Below, piece after piece: positions 1-6,944 of a stretch of DNA of 20,071 nucleotides. Both the position numbers and the translations under genes were made by a program. The notes under the pieces were generated by a model. It saw nothing but the letters and a program-made list of their open reading frames with translations, searched no databases and had not been told where the DNA came from. The stretch's first letter is position 1. Each line of letters starts with the position of its first letter. The DNA lies in the IMG/VR virus record IMGVR_UViG_3300027976_001012, positions 1 to 20,071 of that record. One strand, 5' to 3'. This DNA is from a virus.

Positions 1-452
1 TACATGCCCAATCTTACCCACGAAAACATATGCCAGGTTTTTATTTTCTTAAGTAGTGAACCGTTTGTACATATTCCAATCTTCATGCCTTTATTATAAG
101 CATACTCTACGACTTCATCTAAATTTGGATGAAGAGTCGGTTCACCACCGCCAGTAAATTCTAATCCCTCTGCACCAAGAGCGTGAAATTGGTCAATCGC
201 AGACTTCATCTGGTCAACCGTAAGCATTTCTTTCATTGCTCGATTAGCAAAACAACAGAATGAACATGTGAGATTACAAGGATTACATGGCGACATATGA
301 ATCATTATTGGTTTTGGTTTCTTACCTTGTTGTAAGTCAACTAACCTATCCATATGTTTTAGTAATTTACTTGTATTACTAGAATAACTCCGCCCCTTAA
401 TCTGAGCATCAGTAGCTGTTTTTTTCTTTATAAAATTTATTGGTTGTGTCAA
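1..452 (-). CDS. Radical SAM enzyme, N-terminal part (C-terminus outside the window)
   Basis: The frame is open from 452 to the left edge of the window. It carries the radical SAM cluster motif C-x3-C-x2-C (CNLTCSFC, codons at 255-278), where the three cysteines bind a [4Fe-4S] cluster that cleaves S-adenosylmethionine. About 35 residues later comes FTGGGEPTLHP, the GGE segment that binds the SAM amino group, and then ICTNGSLL, also typical of the family. The likely start is TTG at 450-452, preceded by AGGA six bases upstream and lying just past the stop of the preceding glycosyltransferase-like gene. An in-frame TGA further upstream rules out a much longer protein. The first in-frame ATG (about 352-354) would remove some 30 residues that look coding. 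The substrate cannot be read. Its neighbours are two glycosyltransferase-like genes, which hints at sugar or glycan modification. A PqqE-like role is possible but unproven. Confidence 0.85.
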   Translation of the reverse strand, partial: MTQPINFIKKKTATDAQIKGRSYSSNTSKLLKHMDRLVDLQQGKKPKPIMIHMSPCNPCNLTCSFCCFANRAMKEMLTVDQMKSAIDQFHALGAEGLEFTGGGEPTLHPNLDEVVEYAYNKGMKIGICTNGSLLKKIKTWHMFSWVRLGM

Positions 453-460
453 GTTATATC

Positions 461-1264
461 CTAATTGTCTTCCATTCTTAAACCATCAACTTCTCTAAGT
501 GTAACTTCGTGTAATTTATATTCTGGTACAAAACTTTCAATATCTTCATCATAAACATCTTTCATAAATTTAGGATAAATGTCAGAGAATATATGTGCCA
601 TTTCTTTATTTGCATCTTCAACATCATAGGTTGTGTGTCTACCTGGATGATACATTGAAGCTGCATGTATTACACCACATTTCTCTTTAGTTATTGCAGA
701 TAATATCCAATCAAATCCATATCCACTTTTAACATCATGATATTCCATAAACTTTAATATTTTAGGTATCAGTGACGAATGAATAAACACTCCCATGCCT
801 TCATTAAAATTGGTTAGACTATACTTCATTGTATTATCTTGATGAAGTATTCTATGACTCGATTCTGAACCATATAGTGTAGATAACTGGAAGATTTTAA
901 TATTTTCTTTTTTTGCAATCTCTAGACCACGATTTACATTTTTAATATCAGTAACTAAATCATCGTCCCAAAAACCAATATATTCATAGTCACGATAATC
1001 ATAAGTCTCAAGAAAATGTTTTACCATTTCCCACTTAAATCCTTTATCTTTTTGTATTATATCATAAGTGTCTTCTTCAATGTGGTAATCATTAAAACTA
1101 TAAGCTATAGTTGTATAGTTTCTTTCTGGTTTTGTTTTACGCCAATGATTATCTTTATCATAATTCTCATGATAGTTTAATGGTATTCCTATAGGACAAA
1201 AAATTACATTTGTAGCATTTATAAATGTTTCCATACCTGGTTTAGGCCTCGTCTGCTTGTTCAT
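461..1264 (-). CDS. Glycosyltransferase-like protein with WDDDL motif (DUF707-like)
   Basis: A protein of about 267 residues. It has the segment YEYIGFWDDDL (WDDDL at about residues 99-103 from this start), which looks like the acidic metal and nucleotide-sugar binding motif of GT-A glycosyltransferases and resembles the DUF707 group. A preceding NYTTIAYSFNDY strand and a later GMGVFIHSSL plus SGYGFDWILS region fit a Rossmann-like sugar transferase, so the likely reaction is transfer of a sugar to phage or host glycans. The start is uncertain: ATGs lie at 1294, 1264 and 1234. Those at 1294 and 1264 both follow CGGAAAAA-type weak ribosome sites, while 1234 would just clear the stop of the upstream gene. 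The gene overlaps the end of the upstream glycosyltransferase-like gene, which suggests translational coupling. Acceptor and donor are unknown. Confidence 0.6.
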   Translation of the reverse strand: MNKQTRPKPGMETFINATNVIFCPIGIPLNYHENYDKDNHWRKTKPERNYTTIAYSFNDYHIEEDTYDIIQKDKGFKWEMVKHFLETYDYRDYEYIGFWDDDLVTDIKNVNRGLEIAKKENIKIFQLSTLYGSESSHRILHQDNTMKYSLTNFNEGMGVFIHSSLIPKILKFMEYHDVKSGYGFDWILSAITKEKCGVIHAASMYHPGRHTTYDVEDANKEMAHIFSDIYPKFMKDVYDEDIESFVPEYKLHEVTLREVDGLRMEDN

Positions 1265-2210
1265 TGTTTTTTTCCGATAGTTTATCGTCTTCATTTTCTT
1301 TTTCCGATACGCCAGATGGTAATTCAGATAATCTATGCAATTCTTCTATATCATCTTCATATTTTTTCTCAATTATTTCTTTCCATTCTGGTACTCGGTC
1401 ATATTGGTGTACTAATGCAAAAGGTTTTCCCTCTGAAGTACAAACCATTCCATCTTTCATAATAGGAGATTGTTCAAGAAGTTTATCACCATATTCTTTT
1501 GATATTTGTGGTCCTGTTGTGCCTAATTGTGCAGCCCAACCATCTTCACTATTTGCAAAATTGGTAACATCTTGATATGTCTTCATTTGTAATAATACAT
1601 TTAATGCAGCTTGGTCTGGACCTCCACCACCTTCTATATTATGTGTAGTGCTATTTGATAACATGTATATGTTTAAAAACAAATCAACCATAGTGTCAAA
1701 TTTACCAGAGATTGTACCTGCATTATAAATAGGACGATTGACACACTCTTCATGTACTAATGCACCAAAAGATTTCATTAGATTATTTGTTCCCCATGCT
1801 TCATCTTTATATAGAATAGATTCACAAGCAACATTAATTTCTTTATCACCAAGATTCTCATCTAACCAATCTGACGGATTAGTTTGAAAGATAACATCTT
1901 TAACATCAGTTGTAATGATTCGATTGTATTGACCTTTCATTCTTTTGAGTAGATACCATAGATGCAAGAATCGTTCTACAACAATAGAAAATTCTTCTTT
2001 TGGATATTTGAATGTTTGTGCTTTTTCGTCTTTGCCAAATGCGAGAATTGAATAATCTCTTTTGACTAGTTCGTCCACGGTTTCATAATCTATATTATAA
2101 CATATCATAGCCTTTGTTCCTGTAAAACCGGAACGGTCTAAAGAATTGACCCAAGGTTTAATTTTCTCAAAATTGTATCCTGTGATACAACCAATCACCA
2201 TATCTTTCAT
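1242..2210 (-). CDS. Glycosyltransferase-like protein with acidic C-terminal tail
   Basis: A 322-residue protein starting MKDMVIGCITGYNF, with GGAAATTTAT before the ATG at 2210. TDVKDVIFQ (101-109), preceded by hydrophobic RIIT, looks like the Asp-rich GT-A motif. YNAGTISG (162-169) and GPDQAALN (197-204) match the layout of GT-A families in which an NAG strand and a DQ pair line the acceptor site. FALVHQYDR (264-272) supplies a late histidine, as in retaining GT8-like enzymes. The last 45 residues are highly charged and acidic and look unstructured. It forms a pair with the following WDDDL glycosyltransferase-like gene, with which it overlaps, so both probably act in one glycosylation pathway. 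The family assignment rests on motifs only. Confidence 0.6.
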   Translation of the reverse strand: MKDMVIGCITGYNFEKIKPWVNSLDRSGFTGTKAMICYNIDYETVDELVKRDYSILAFGKDEKAQTFKYPKEEFSIVVERFLHLWYLLKRMKGQYNRIITTDVKDVIFQTNPSDWLDENLGDKEINVACESILYKDEAWGTNNLMKSFGALVHEECVNRPIYNAGTISGKFDTMVDLFLNIYMLSNSTTHNIEGGGGPDQAALNVLLQMKTYQDVTNFANSEDGWAAQLGTTGPQISKEYGDKLLEQSPIMKDGMVCTSEGKPFALVHQYDRVPEWKEIIEKKYEDDIEELHRLSELPSGVSEKENEDDKLSEKNNEQADEA

Positions 2211-2248
2211 ATAAATTTCCTTATTTAATAAATTTTAAAACGTCACGT

Positions 2249-3061
2249 TTAAAGACTGCCAGCTCCATCTGGATGGTGGCCTGAACCAGCGTCTTGAATT
2301 GCTCGTCCGTCTTTCCCTACTTTTATTTTCTTAGCAATCTTTTTCCAAGTTTTAACACTTGAGAAAGGAGTGTCTTTCATGTATTTATTCACCAACTCCG
2401 TAGTACCAAATTCTCCAGCGCCATACTCTTCTTTGATTGTTCTTACTGTACCATCTTTCTTAGCAAACCAAGCTTCAAATTTAATCTCTGGAAACATTCT
2501 TTGTAATTTTAGGAATTCACTTAGATTAGGTAAACTATCATCAAACAATCTTACACGACTAAACTCACCGGTCTTTAAGTAATTATGTATGATAATTGCT
2601 TTTGCTCTAGGTGTTGATACATCCTTTATTTTGCCAGCTCTTTCAACTCGAACCTTATCAATATCAAAACCATGTTTTCTGAAAGTATCTAAAAACACTT
2701 TCTTATTATTCATATCTTGTCGAGCTGTCACGATGATAACTTTACTTTTTGGTGTAGATAAAGCATTCTTAAGAATAATCTTAGCTTTTGCCATCATTCT
2801 TTTAATTGGTCTAGATTCTTTGTTAAACTTTTCCGAATCTTTCATTTCAGAGAAATCAAATGACTCGCCAGCTTTTAATCTATATTTAGAATAAGTGCCA
2901 GTCTCTAATCTTTTCACTAATTTCTTACCCTTGCGTACTATTATTTTAGCTGTAGTTTCAAACAGAGTATCGTCTATATCAAATATAGTCAGCCCGCCTA
3001 AAACGTCAGCTTTTTCTGCTAATAGATTTTCTGTTAAAAAGGCGTCAAATTTAAGCAACAA
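2249..3061 (-). CDS. HAD-superfamily phosphatase-like protein
   Basis: A 270-residue protein. HAD motif I is FDIDDT (Asp28-x-Asp30-Asp31-Thr32), giving the nucleophile and the acid/base. VIIVTARQD (about 108-116) is motif II with Thr112, a lysine near 154 can serve as motif III, and RLFDDSLPN (171-179) with Asp174/Asp175 is motif IV for Mg2+. The enzyme should hydrolyse a phosphate monoester, substrate unknown. The start is TTG at 3061: CGAGGATAG ends the upstream gene and places GAGG five bases before the TTG, with no nearby in-frame ATG. It follows the small protein gene and a ligase-like gene. That context suggests nucleic-acid end processing, as in the HAD phosphatase half of T4 polynucleotide kinase, but this is inference. 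Confidence 0.8.
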   Translation of the reverse strand: MLLKFDAFLTENLLAEKADVLGGLTIFDIDDTLFETTAKIIVRKGKKLVKRLETGTYSKYRLKAGESFDFSEMKDSEKFNKESRPIKRMMAKAKIILKNALSTPKSKVIIVTARQDMNNKKVFLDTFRKHGFDIDKVRVERAGKIKDVSTPRAKAIIIHNYLKTGEFSRVRLFDDSLPNLSEFLKLQRMFPEIKFEAWFAKKDGTVRTIKEEYGAGEFGTTELVNKYMKDTPFSSVKTWKKIAKKIKVGKDGRAIQDAGSGHHPDGAGSL

Positions 3062-3062
3062 A

Positions 3063-3371
3063 CTATCCTCGTGTCAACGTTAGTATTTTTTGTATTTGTT
3101 GTTCAACGGCTTCTTTACGATTCGGCCAATAGATATATTCCTTATCGGCAGTTTTAAGTAGTTTACTAAAGAATGGTAATGTTAATTTCTCTAGTTCTGA
3201 TAACTTAACTTCATATTCCTCAACTGTTGAATTCTTTTCTCTTTGTGCCTGTGTACCTACATCTTCAATTACTTTTTTGTAATCTTTTTCTGATACAGTA
3301 TCAAACACTGAACTGAAGCCGAAATCATCGTCTCCATATTCTGCTATAATTTTATTAATATCATATGCCAT
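3063..3371 (-). CDS. Small acidic hypothetical protein
   Basis: A 102-residue protein beginning MAYDINKIIAEYGDDDFGFSS. The frame is open further upstream (to 3446), but only the ATG at 3371 has a good ribosome site (GGGGAAATAAAG) and avoids a long overlap with the ligase-like gene that ends at 3385. The N-terminus is acidic (GDDDFGF), and the rest is predicted helical with several lysine/glutamate stretches. I do not recognise a domain. It sits between the ligase-like protein and the HAD phosphatase, and its last codons (CGA GGA TAG) supply the Shine-Dalgarno of the HAD gene. This suggests co-expression in fixed proportion and perhaps a shared complex. The type of N-terminus is familiar from T4-like marine phages, but no function can be given. 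Confidence 0.7.
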   Translation of the reverse strand: MAYDINKIIAEYGDDDFGFSSVFDTVSEKDYKKVIEDVGTQAQREKNSTVEEYEVKLSELEKLTLPFFSKLLKTADKEYIYWPNRKEAVEQQIQKILTLTRG

Positions 3372-3384
3372 CTTTATTTCCCCT

Positions 3385-4641
3385 TTACTTCGACCAGTTT
3401 TTGGCAGAATTAAAATTATCTTGGCTGAAGACCATGCGGTCCACAAGCTTCACGGCGTTACCTTTTAGGTGGTCAACTGCAACGAAACCTTCTGGTGCAG
3501 TTATTCTATATCCCGAATCTGTTTTAATAAATGTTCTTGCTACTTGGTCTACTGATTGAAGTTTGTTAATTATCATTAGTTTAGCTTCAGTCACGCCATT
3601 TTGTATATCAAATATTCTTTTTAATTCACTTGCAGAGTTACGGAAGAAACGCATCACTTCAGATTTCTCTAACTGGCGGTTTCTTTTTGTTTCTGCTCGT
3701 TTAGCATCTAATATATTATCATTCATTTGTTTTTCAACATCTAAAATGAGTTGTCTAGTATGTTGTGTAGTATCTCGAATCGTTTCGCCTTCTCTAACTT
3801 TTTTATTATTGAATACTTTAATGTATTGTCTTATTACTGAATTATCTTTAATTCTATTCATTACTGATGGACTTGCCTGTCTAAACAATAGACCAACATC
3901 AGACAATATTCTAGTGATTGCTTTAGTTTCTTGTAATGTAAATGTAGCTGTACCAGATGTATCGGTGAAGTCTGCATCACGGAACCAAACATCTTTGGTT
4001 GTATTCAAATTTTTAATATCAATATTGAAACTTGCTTTCATTTGTTCCATTGTTTGGCCTGCATATGAAGTATGAAATACAATTCCTACATGAGCAGCTC
4101 TCATGCTATCGGCTAGTTTTGAATCAAAAGGCACAGCATATGTAATAGTATTCGGTGTAAATGTAATAAACTTCTCGCCTACAATTGATTCACTCTTTAT
4201 ATCACCTTTAGTAAACATCATATCACCTTGTAAGATGCCTTTGATACCAAGTTTTGGTAAATATCTTAATGATGTTTTTAGTTTCCTATTGAGGCCTTCA
4301 GCAGGATGATTTTTATCTATATCTGCATTTGTGTAATTTAGTTTAGCGTTCTTTGTAAAGACACTCTTTGTTCCAACAAAAAACCTTTTATTCTCTGGAT
4401 TAATACCAACAAATATTGCAGGGGCACCGTCCCATTTTGTAGTAACATTAACTTTTGATGTAGAGTTACCTGCCAACATATCTCTTAATGATTGTAAGAA
4501 GTTAATAGCTTCACGAGTACCTGCTACTCCATTATCTAATACGATATCTTCAAGATGTTCAAGATGTAAATTCTTACCTGAACTAGCTTCAGTAAGAACT
4601 TCTCTTCTATTTTGTTCCATCTTATCTTTAAATTTAAACAT
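3385..4641 (-). CDS. Nucleotidyltransferase/ligase-like protein (KWDG adenylylation motif; DUF6267-like)
   Basis: A 418-residue protein. TTKWDGAPAIF carries KWDG at 69-72, matching motif I (KxDG) of ATP-dependent DNA/RNA ligases and capping enzymes, where the lysine takes the AMP. Further elements occur in the canonical order: GTKS (90-93), GILQGDMMF (135-143, motif III-like), IVFHTSY (187-193, IIIa-like), EGFVA (384-388, motif IV-like) and VKLVDR (397-402, motif V-like). Between IIIa and IV lie about 190 largely helical, charged residues, much longer than in standard ligases. The N-terminal HLEHLED and INFLQSLRDML segments are typical of a conserved marine T4-like phage family. Activity is not shown, and the motifs may be a divergent or structural descendant. 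The ATG at 4641 has a weak ribosome site, and ATG 4620 is an alternative. A GATAAATA box lies about 30 bases upstream. Confidence 0.65.
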   Translation of the reverse strand: MFKFKDKMEQNRREVLTEASSGKNLHLEHLEDIVLDNGVAGTREAINFLQSLRDMLAGNSTSKVNVTTKWDGAPAIFVGINPENKRFFVGTKSVFTKNAKLNYTNADIDKNHPAEGLNRKLKTSLRYLPKLGIKGILQGDMMFTKGDIKSESIVGEKFITFTPNTITYAVPFDSKLADSMRAAHVGIVFHTSYAGQTMEQMKASFNIDIKNLNTTKDVWFRDADFTDTSGTATFTLQETKAITRILSDVGLLFRQASPSVMNRIKDNSVIRQYIKVFNNKKVREGETIRDTTQHTRQLILDVEKQMNDNILDAKRAETKRNRQLEKSEVMRFFRNSASELKRIFDIQNGVTEAKLMIINKLQSVDQVARTFIKTDSGYRITAPEGFVAVDHLKGNAVKLVDRMVFSQDNFNSAKNWSK

Positions 4642-4671
4642 ATATTATCTTGTACTCTTTATAGTTGGTTC

Positions 4672-4679
4672 TATTTATC
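4672..4679 (-). promoter_or_regulatory. Possible T4-type late promoter (GATAAATA)
   Basis: On the minus strand the octamer GATAAATA, seven of eight matches to the T4 late box TATAAATA, lies 30 bases before the ATG of the ligase-like gene in the short gap after the 364-residue gene. A similar octamer followed by the same GA sits before that gene as well. In an AT-rich genome such matches occur by chance, so this is tentative. Confidence 0.3.
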
Positions 4680-4683
4680 TTAC

Positions 4684-5778
4684 TTATCGGTAGGTAAAAT
4701 CACCCATTATTCTTGTAGGATATCCGTCAGTACCTTGTGTATCTCTCATGTTTATTTTAAACATATATTTCGGCGTTTGCACCTCAATATCAACTCTTTT
4801 GCCTTTACCAGTTTTGCCACCATAAAACACAGTACAACTTTGGGGTGTTGCAGCTGATTTCATATATGCTTGGTCTATTTTAAAAACTTTAGTTTCGCTG
4901 GCGTTTATCTTATGCACAACTGTAAAACCATAACCTATACCAGACTGTAGAAACTTATTCAGATGTTGAATGTTAATTTTATTAAAAGTATTTACTTTAA
5001 TTCCTTGCTTTAATTCCCCATTGAACACTTCACTAAAAGTCGAATCATCAATACCAAACATAGCTAAAAGTTTTAATCCATCTCTATTTGTAATACTGCC
5101 TTTCTGAATCTCATTCTTTGTTAGTATTGTTTTAATACCTACATTAAAGAATGTTGTTGTACCACCTAGTTTTAAACTAAGATATGAAACAACTTTATTA
5201 GCTGCTTTTTTTGATGCATTAACCACTTCATATAATGTTAGGTCTGTAACTGCAGGTCCTATATCTAAAGAACCCGTAGGCGATGTTATGATTGGTCCTG
5301 GTTGAAACTTTAAGGGCCTTTTAGTATTCTGAGCACCTTCTTCAACTACTGTTAATGCTTTTAGTGATTTAAAGTTTTCTAGTTTAGCCAATGTATCAAT
5401 TGCTTTATTCAGTGATAAGTCATTAGAACTATTTTCGCCATTCCAAAAGTTTTGAACTCCAGTTGCAAAAATAGATTCATAAAGGTTACCTCTATTTTTA
5501 ACTCCTCTGTTGCCAGATGAACCGGAACCAAACTTTATTTTTACTTCACTTATTGATGTATCTTTAATGATATCTTTTATTTCAACTAGGCCTTGAAGTT
5601 CTCTACTTATATTTACAGTGCCTAGAACTTTAACATCTATATTAATAGGCGTCTCTACTTTACTAAACTTATTCTTAAGATATGTAAACAAACTTACTAT
5701 ATCCGCAGTTCGTTTAGGTTGCGTAGAACAATTCTTTATAATCTCTGTAGTATTCTTTGGGAATAAAGTATATGCCAT
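4684..5778 (-). CDS. Conserved-looking hypothetical protein, 364 residues
   Basis: A protein starting MAYTLFPKNTTEIIKNC. The frame is open to 5823, but ATG 5778 is preceded by AAGAGATAAA and the upstream codons overlap the promoter-like CATAAATA, so this start is preferred. The protein is soluble and rich in lysine and asparagine. It contains a glycine/serine stretch FGSGSSGNRG (about residues 82-91), a middle region with VVNASKKAANKVVSYLSLKLGG, and a C-terminal beta-rich end (DIEVQTPKYMFKINMRDTQG, then GDFTYR). No catalytic motif is evident. It is followed by the ligase-like gene with its own promoter-like box and preceded by the DUF4338-like gene. I do not recognise the family with confidence, and a structural or nucleic-acid-binding role cannot be separated from the sequence alone. 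Confidence 0.7.
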   Translation of the reverse strand: MAYTLFPKNTTEIIKNCSTQPKRTADIVSLFTYLKNKFSKVETPINIDVKVLGTVNISRELQGLVEIKDIIKDTSISEVKIKFGSGSSGNRGVKNRGNLYESIFATGVQNFWNGENSSNDLSLNKAIDTLAKLENFKSLKALTVVEEGAQNTKRPLKFQPGPIITSPTGSLDIGPAVTDLTLYEVVNASKKAANKVVSYLSLKLGGTTTFFNVGIKTILTKNEIQKGSITNRDGLKLLAMFGIDDSTFSEVFNGELKQGIKVNTFNKINIQHLNKFLQSGIGYGFTVVHKINASETKVFKIDQAYMKSAATPQSCTVFYGGKTGKGKRVDIEVQTPKYMFKINMRDTQGTDGYPTRIMGDFTYR

Positions 5779-5801
5779 TTTATCTCTTCTTTGTATTAGT
5801 C

Positions 5802-5809
5802 TATTTATG
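5802..5809 (-). promoter_or_regulatory. Possible T4-type late promoter (CATAAATA)
   Basis: The minus-strand octamer CATAAATA lies 23 bases before ATG 5778 in the gap after the DUF4338-like gene. It shares ATAAATAGA with the box before the ligase-like gene. It matches seven of eight positions of the T4 late consensus. Evidence is limited to similarity and placement. Confidence 0.35.
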
Positions 5810-5825
5810 CTATAGCTTAACACAC

Positions 5826-6944
5826 TTACCTGATGATGTCAATCTCTTTTTCGCCTGTCCATACTTCTATGTCAGTTCTTAATCTATCATCTTTCTTTAG
5901 ATTATCATAACGATTACTAGCTTTCTTCTTCCACCATTCAATGATATTTTCTAGATTATGTTTTTCATAATTTTCTTTATCTTTGATTATCTTATCAGTT
6001 TTGCCTGTAACGATATCTATGAAGTTCTTGATACCATAATTTGAGACATAGTATCTTTTCTTTTCAGTTAGATTCAATGCGTTCTTAATAGTATTCTCGA
6101 AGCCTTCATATTCTGGTGTGCCTTTAAGTGCAACTTTCGTTAATGACATTATCTTATTTGATATCTTCAATTTACGAGATGTAGCATCAGCTGGCACCAA
6201 AGGTTCGCCAATGGCAGCTTCAACATATTTCTTTAAATCTTCATATATTGGTCCATGCATCATGGGAAGAAAAGCAGAATCAGTCAAACCTTTGAATCTT
6301 ATTAATGGTTTCATACCATCATACTGTGAGGACGCCTTGGAACTGCCATACAAACTTGTTGTTTCAAACATACAGGTGTTCATTTTATATTTGGCGTTAA
6401 GCCTTTCACGAACCCAATGCGAACAACATATAGCGGCCAATAATTTGCCACCAAGATAATTAAAACCAAATGGTTGCGATGGCACAATCACAAAACCCAT
6501 CATAGTGGTTTTATTAAATGCTGAAGCTCCTTCTGCAGTCTGCGAGAAGACCGACTCCAACATCTGGTTTCTTGGTTTCATATTAATTACTGGAGAACCA
6601 AGGCGTATAAACCCGACCCATTTCTGAGTATTTTTTTCTAATACAGCCAACCTTAAACATCTACCAGGAATACTGGTCATATTAGAATGAGACGAAATCA
6701 TATTGAGATAGATGTCCCATTTGTCTTGTGGTAATTTCACAATTTCTAAATCCATATCTCTTGGATGAATACTAAAATCAGAAAACAAATCTTCTTCTGG
6801 TCCCATTCCTGGTAAAACAAAAGGTCTATCAGCTAAAGAGTTTAGTTTCTGGTCACGAATGTAATCATCGATTCTTTCAAATCGGTCAAAGTAATCTGAA
6901 TAAACTTTTGCACAATGAATTGCCTGTTCTTTAGTTAAACTCAT
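5826..6944 (-). CDS. DUF4338/DruA-like protein
   Basis: A 372-residue protein. The central part reads FIRLGSPVINMKPRNQ (112-127), then GFVIVPSQPFGFNYLGGKLLAAICCSHWVRERL (about 150-182), then MFETTSLYGSSKASSQYDG (192-210) and LIRFKGLTD. This series of a beta strand with SPVIN, a leucine-rich helix and a C-terminal TTSLYG...S..YDG element resembles the DUF4338 fold found in DruA of Druantia defence systems and in T4-like marine phages. The C-terminal 100 residues are lysine-rich and charged. The biochemical activity of DUF4338 is not settled. In a phage it might act in DNA metabolism or counter-defence. Its ATG overlaps the last codons of gp41 in an ATGA junction, so it is probably translated together with the helicase. 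Confidence 0.55.
   Translation of the reverse strand: MSLTKEQAIHCAKVYSDYFDRFERIDDYIRDQKLNSLADRPFVLPGMGPEEDLFSDFSIHPRDMDLEIVKLPQDKWDIYLNMISSHSNMTSIPGRCLRLAVLEKNTQKWVGFIRLGSPVINMKPRNQMLESVFSQTAEGASAFNKTTMMGFVIVPSQPFGFNYLGGKLLAAICCSHWVRERLNAKYKMNTCMFETTSLYGSSKASSQYDGMKPLIRFKGLTDSAFLPMMHGPIYEDLKKYVEAAIGEPLVPADATSRKLKISNKIMSLTKVALKGTPEYEGFENTIKNALNLTEKKRYYVSNYGIKNFIDIVTGKTDKIIKDKENYEKHNLENIIEWWKKKASNRYDNLKKDDRLRTDIEVWTGEKEIDIIR

Noticed and set aside
2222-2248. Palindrome AAACG-TGA-CGTTT after the HAD-to-glycosyltransferase junction as a terminator
   Set aside because: The stem is short and AT-rich and is followed by mixed A/T, not a T run; expression of the next gene probably continues through it.
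3372-3446. Longer N-terminus for the 102-residue protein
   Set aside because: It would overlap the ligase-like gene by more than 60 bases and lacks a ribosome site, whereas ATG 3371 has GGGG eight bases upstream.
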